Assembly: GCA_023412495.1 (NCBI GenBank)
Contig: JAEYNP010000036.1
Span: 73,445 to 137,444 of the forward strand
Length of the DNA: 64,000 nucleotides
DNA from: Pseudomonadota bacterium
GTDB taxonomy: Bacteria > Desulfobacterota > Desulfobulbia > Desulfobulbales > Desulfocapsaceae
Reading direction: 5' to 3'
Shown: in pieces, positions 62,098 to 64,000 of the stretch
Layout: every line of letters begins with the position of its first letter
How positions within the stretch are numbered: the stretch's first letter is position 1
Notes under the pieces: generated by a model
What the model saw: only the letters and a program-made list of their open reading frames with translations
Told to the model about the DNA's origin: nothing
Database searches by the model: none
Position numbers and translations under genes: made by a program

Positions 62098-63858
62098 ATG
62101 AGTAAATACAAATACAAAGCATTTTTCTCATATTCATGGAAAAATATAGAATATGTAGATAAGGTTGACAAGATTTTACATGATTATGGCATATATGCTC
62201 AAAGGGATATAAGAGATATAGATTACAACCAAAGCATAAATGCTTTCATGGACAAAATAAGAGAGTCAAATTATGCGATAATCATGATAAGTGATGATTA
62301 TTTGAAATCATACTTTTGCATGAAAGAAATACTTGAGTTATCTAAAGAACGTGATTATGCTGAAAGGATTTTACCTATTGTACTCGAAGATGCCGATATA
62401 TTTAATCCTATTGGCCGGAGTAAATATATCATCTATTGGCAGGATGAGTTAGATAAAATAGTCAAAGAGATCAAGAAAATTGATGTCACAAATCTACCAG
62501 ATGAAAATATAGCTAAAACTATCAAGCTCATCGCAATCCATATTGGAGATTTTATAAATTTCATCTCTGATTTAAAAATAATGCATTTCGATGAGATCGC
62601 ACAAACCAACTTTAGACCTCTTGTCAACTCCTTAGGCGGAAGTAATGTTTTGCTCGAAAAGTTATTTGACAAAATTGACTGGGAAAATTTTGAAAAATCT
62701 CTTGGAAATGTTAACGAGTTTCTTGCTGAGTATCCCAAATTTGCTCCAGGTTACATTGTCCAAGCCGAAATGTTAATGCAGATGAGTGAAACAGAGAGAG
62801 CATTGTCGTCTTTGGAAAAAGCAATTGATGTCGATAAAGACTTTGCAACTCCATATTTTAATTTAGGTAATTATTACACTCATATTGGAAATTCAAAGAA
62901 GGGTATTGATCTTCTAACTAAAGCTATCGAATTAGAACCCAACTATTATGAGGCATATGTTTGTCGTTCCGATTCGTATAAAAAAGATAAAAATTATGAT
63001 GCAGCAATTGAAGACCTGAGAATTGCAATTGAATTCAATTATGACTTGGTAAGATGCTATATTAAGCGTGGATATTGCCATCTTGAAAAAGGTGATTATT
63101 TATCTGGAATACTAGACTCTAACAAAGCTATTGAGCTCAACCCTGAAAACCATAGCTCATATACTTTAAAAGGAATCTGTTATAATAATAACTCAGAGCA
63201 CAAAAAAGCATTGGTGAATTTTGAAAGAGCAATAGAGCTTAACGACAAAGATGGTGAAGTCTATCATTTGGCATGTGTCTCATATCTAAATCTAAAACAG
63301 TATGATATGGCAGAAAAAATGCTTAAGGAAGCTATTTCCTTGGATGGTAGATACAAGGAAACATATATAAAAATTGCATATTCATTTTACGAAAAGAAAG
63401 ATTACAAACAAGCAATATATTACTTCACTGAAGCATTGAAAACAGCGCCTGAATGGGCTGAATTTATATTAATTAATAGAGGTGGACTATATTATTTTGA
63501 AAATCAAATTGATTTAGCACTTAAAGATTATTCAAATGCAATTAATATCAATCCTAACTGCAAAGAAGCATACGACAATCGGGGCGTATTGTTTTCAAAG
63601 TTGGGAAATTACGATAAAGCAATATTTGACTTAAACAACTCGATTGAGATTGATCCTGATTATGCAAATGCTCACTACAACATTGCTTGTGTATATGCTC
63701 GACATGAGAAAGATGTTAATCTTTCTATAAATGCATTAGATACTTGTTTCCGACTAGATAAAAAATACATTGATACAGCAAAAAATGATAGCGAATTATT
63801 AGTATTAAGGGAACATTATTTATATAAGAAACTTCTTGAGAAGCATAATGCTGATTAA
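62098..63858 (+). CDS. cassette 3 protein, TIR domain with TPR repeats
   Basis: 586 residues. The N-terminal TIR domain (about 5-130) shows KAFFSYSWKNIEYVDKVDKI, RESNYAIIMISDDYLKS and YFCMKEILEL, with E77 at the catalytic-glutamate position of NAD-cleaving TIR proteins. A linker leads to about ten tetratricopeptide repeats (from about residue 225), for example YFNLGNYYTHIGNSKKGIDLL and AYDNRGVLFSKLGNYDKAIF. TIR-TPR proteins are known in bacterial immunity, where TIR depletes NAD on infection and TPRs sense a partner. This one is carried as an integron cassette. Confidence 0.9.
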   Translation: MSKYKYKAFFSYSWKNIEYVDKVDKILHDYGIYAQRDIRDIDYNQSINAFMDKIRESNYAIIMISDDYLKSYFCMKEILELSKERDYAERILPIVLEDADIFNPIGRSKYIIYWQDELDKIVKEIKKIDVTNLPDENIAKTIKLIAIHIGDFINFISDLKIMHFDEIAQTNFRPLVNSLGGSNVLLEKLFDKIDWENFEKSLGNVNEFLAEYPKFAPGYIVQAEMLMQMSETERALSSLEKAIDVDKDFATPYFNLGNYYTHIGNSKKGIDLLTKAIELEPNYYEAYVCRSDSYKKDKNYDAAIEDLRIAIEFNYDLVRCYIKRGYCHLEKGDYLSGILDSNKAIELNPENHSSYTLKGICYNNNSEHKKALVNFERAIELNDKDGEVYHLACVSYLNLKQYDMAEKMLKEAISLDGRYKETYIKIAYSFYEKKDYKQAIYYFTEALKTAPEWAEFILINRGGLYYFENQIDLALKDYSNAININPNCKEAYDNRGVLFSKLGNYDKAIFDLNNSIEIDPDYANAHYNIACVYARHEKDVNLSINALDTCFRLDKKYIDTAKNDSELLVLREHYLYKKLLEKHNAD

Positions 63859-63869
63859 GGAATATGAAA

Positions 63870-63875
63870 GTATAA
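63870..63875 (+). other. interrupted attC (R'' half) of cassette 3
   Basis: GTATAA here is the start of the expected R'' box GTATAAC, the reverse complement of the cassette's first bases (GTTATAC). The sequence then changes to the 3' end of a group II intron, so the rest of the attC must lie beyond the window. Confidence 0.7.
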
Positions 63876-64000
63876 TCGGGTAGCCGGGGGATTCTCTCCC
63901 CCAGCCCCCACACCACCTGGCATGCGGGTCCGCACCAGGCGGTTCCCAAGAGCTACCAAGCCGTAGCCGGGTAATGGATGTTTACCCATAGATCTTTGAC
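63876..64000 (-). mobile_element. group II intron, 3' end (partial, runs off window)
   Basis: On the minus strand the last part reads as intron domains V and VI. Domain V (about 63911-63944) is a 34-nt hairpin opening GAACCGCCTGG and closing CCAGGTGGTG around TGCGGACCCGCA. Domain VI (about 63881-63911) has paired GGGGG and CCCCC runs and an unpaired A seven nt before the end CTACCCGAT. The 3' exon begins TATAC, the cassette R'' box. Introns of the IIC-attC class insert in the bottom strand of attC sites; class is inferred. The reverse transcriptase gene would lie beyond 64000. Confidence 0.8.

Larger units (their letters stand above)
60731..64000 (+). mobile_element. integron gene-cassette array, three cassettes visible
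   Basis: Three AT-rich units, each with one plus-strand gene followed by an attC site. Cassette 1 is 60731-61356, cassette 2 is 61357-62029, cassette 3 begins at 62030 and its attC is broken by an intron at about 63875. In all three the R'' box is the reverse complement of the cassette's first bases, which is diagnostic of cassettes that were once circular. No integrase lies on the upstream side, so it may be an integrase-less (CALIN-type) array. Confidence 0.88.

Noticed and set aside
1..64000. CRISPR array, prophage, rRNA operon or complete insertion sequence
   Set aside because: No regularly spaced repeats, phage structural genes, rRNA or transposase frames were seen on either strand.

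Overview
The window looks like a chromosomal segment of a deltaproteobacterial-type (Desulfobacterota or Desulfuromonadota-like) anaerobe. The clues are a complete GC-rich complex I operon with a NuoB-C-D fusion, a sigma-54 type two-component system, DsrE-type and NrfD-type sulfur/respiration genes, Lon and many dispersed palindromes. This placement is an inference from gene content; no rRNA or complete tRNA is present.

Layout. 1-8.5 kb: the 3' part of lon, a secreted protein of unknown function, a tRNA-like relic, an NtrC-type regulator with its histidine kinase, and a GH63-related glycoside hydrolase. 8.6-22.9 kb: nuoA-BCD-E-F-G-H-I-J-K-L-M-N on the minus strand, with repeats in several gaps. 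23.6-29.8 kb: a plus-strand Cus-type copper/silver efflux operon (YtkA-like protein, TolC-like channel, CusB-like adaptor, CusA-like pump), preceded by a 16-bp perfect palindrome. 29.8-44.1 kb: a mosaic of single genes and relics (ParE relic, two AT-rich exported proteins, a kinase-like protein lacking the phospho-acceptor histidine, DUF3108 protein, beta-barrel candidate, D-serine dehydratase, EAL-HDOD protein, NrfD relic, DsrE-like protein, diiron candidate, alpha carbonic anhydrase, lipase-like hydrolase, lipoprotein, zinc-ribbon/PilZ protein).

44.1-60.2 kb: two divergent, tightly overlapping operons form a type II fatty acid/polyketide-like cluster. The minus operon reads ACP, fused double ketosynthase, hotdog dehydratase, LolA-like, MMPL exporter, DUF3261 lipoprotein, second dehydratase, cobalamin-type radical SAM. 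The plus operon reads third dehydratase, ketoreductase, second radical SAM, AMP-ligase, a DhaL-DegV fusion (a one-chain fatty-acid-kinase candidate), glycosyltransferase and LpxL-type acyltransferase. The skeleton matches aryl-polyene-type clusters, but the radical SAM pair and the DhaL-DegV fusion suggest a different product. This is the best candidate for an undescribed system.

60.2-64 kb: AT-rich DNA made of integron gene cassettes. Three consecutive cassettes (unknown protein; HEPN-like RX4H protein; TIR-TPR protein) are bounded by attC sites, and each cassette's R'' box is complementary to its own first bases. The last attC is interrupted by the 3' end of a group II intron that runs off the window. 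No integrase is visible.
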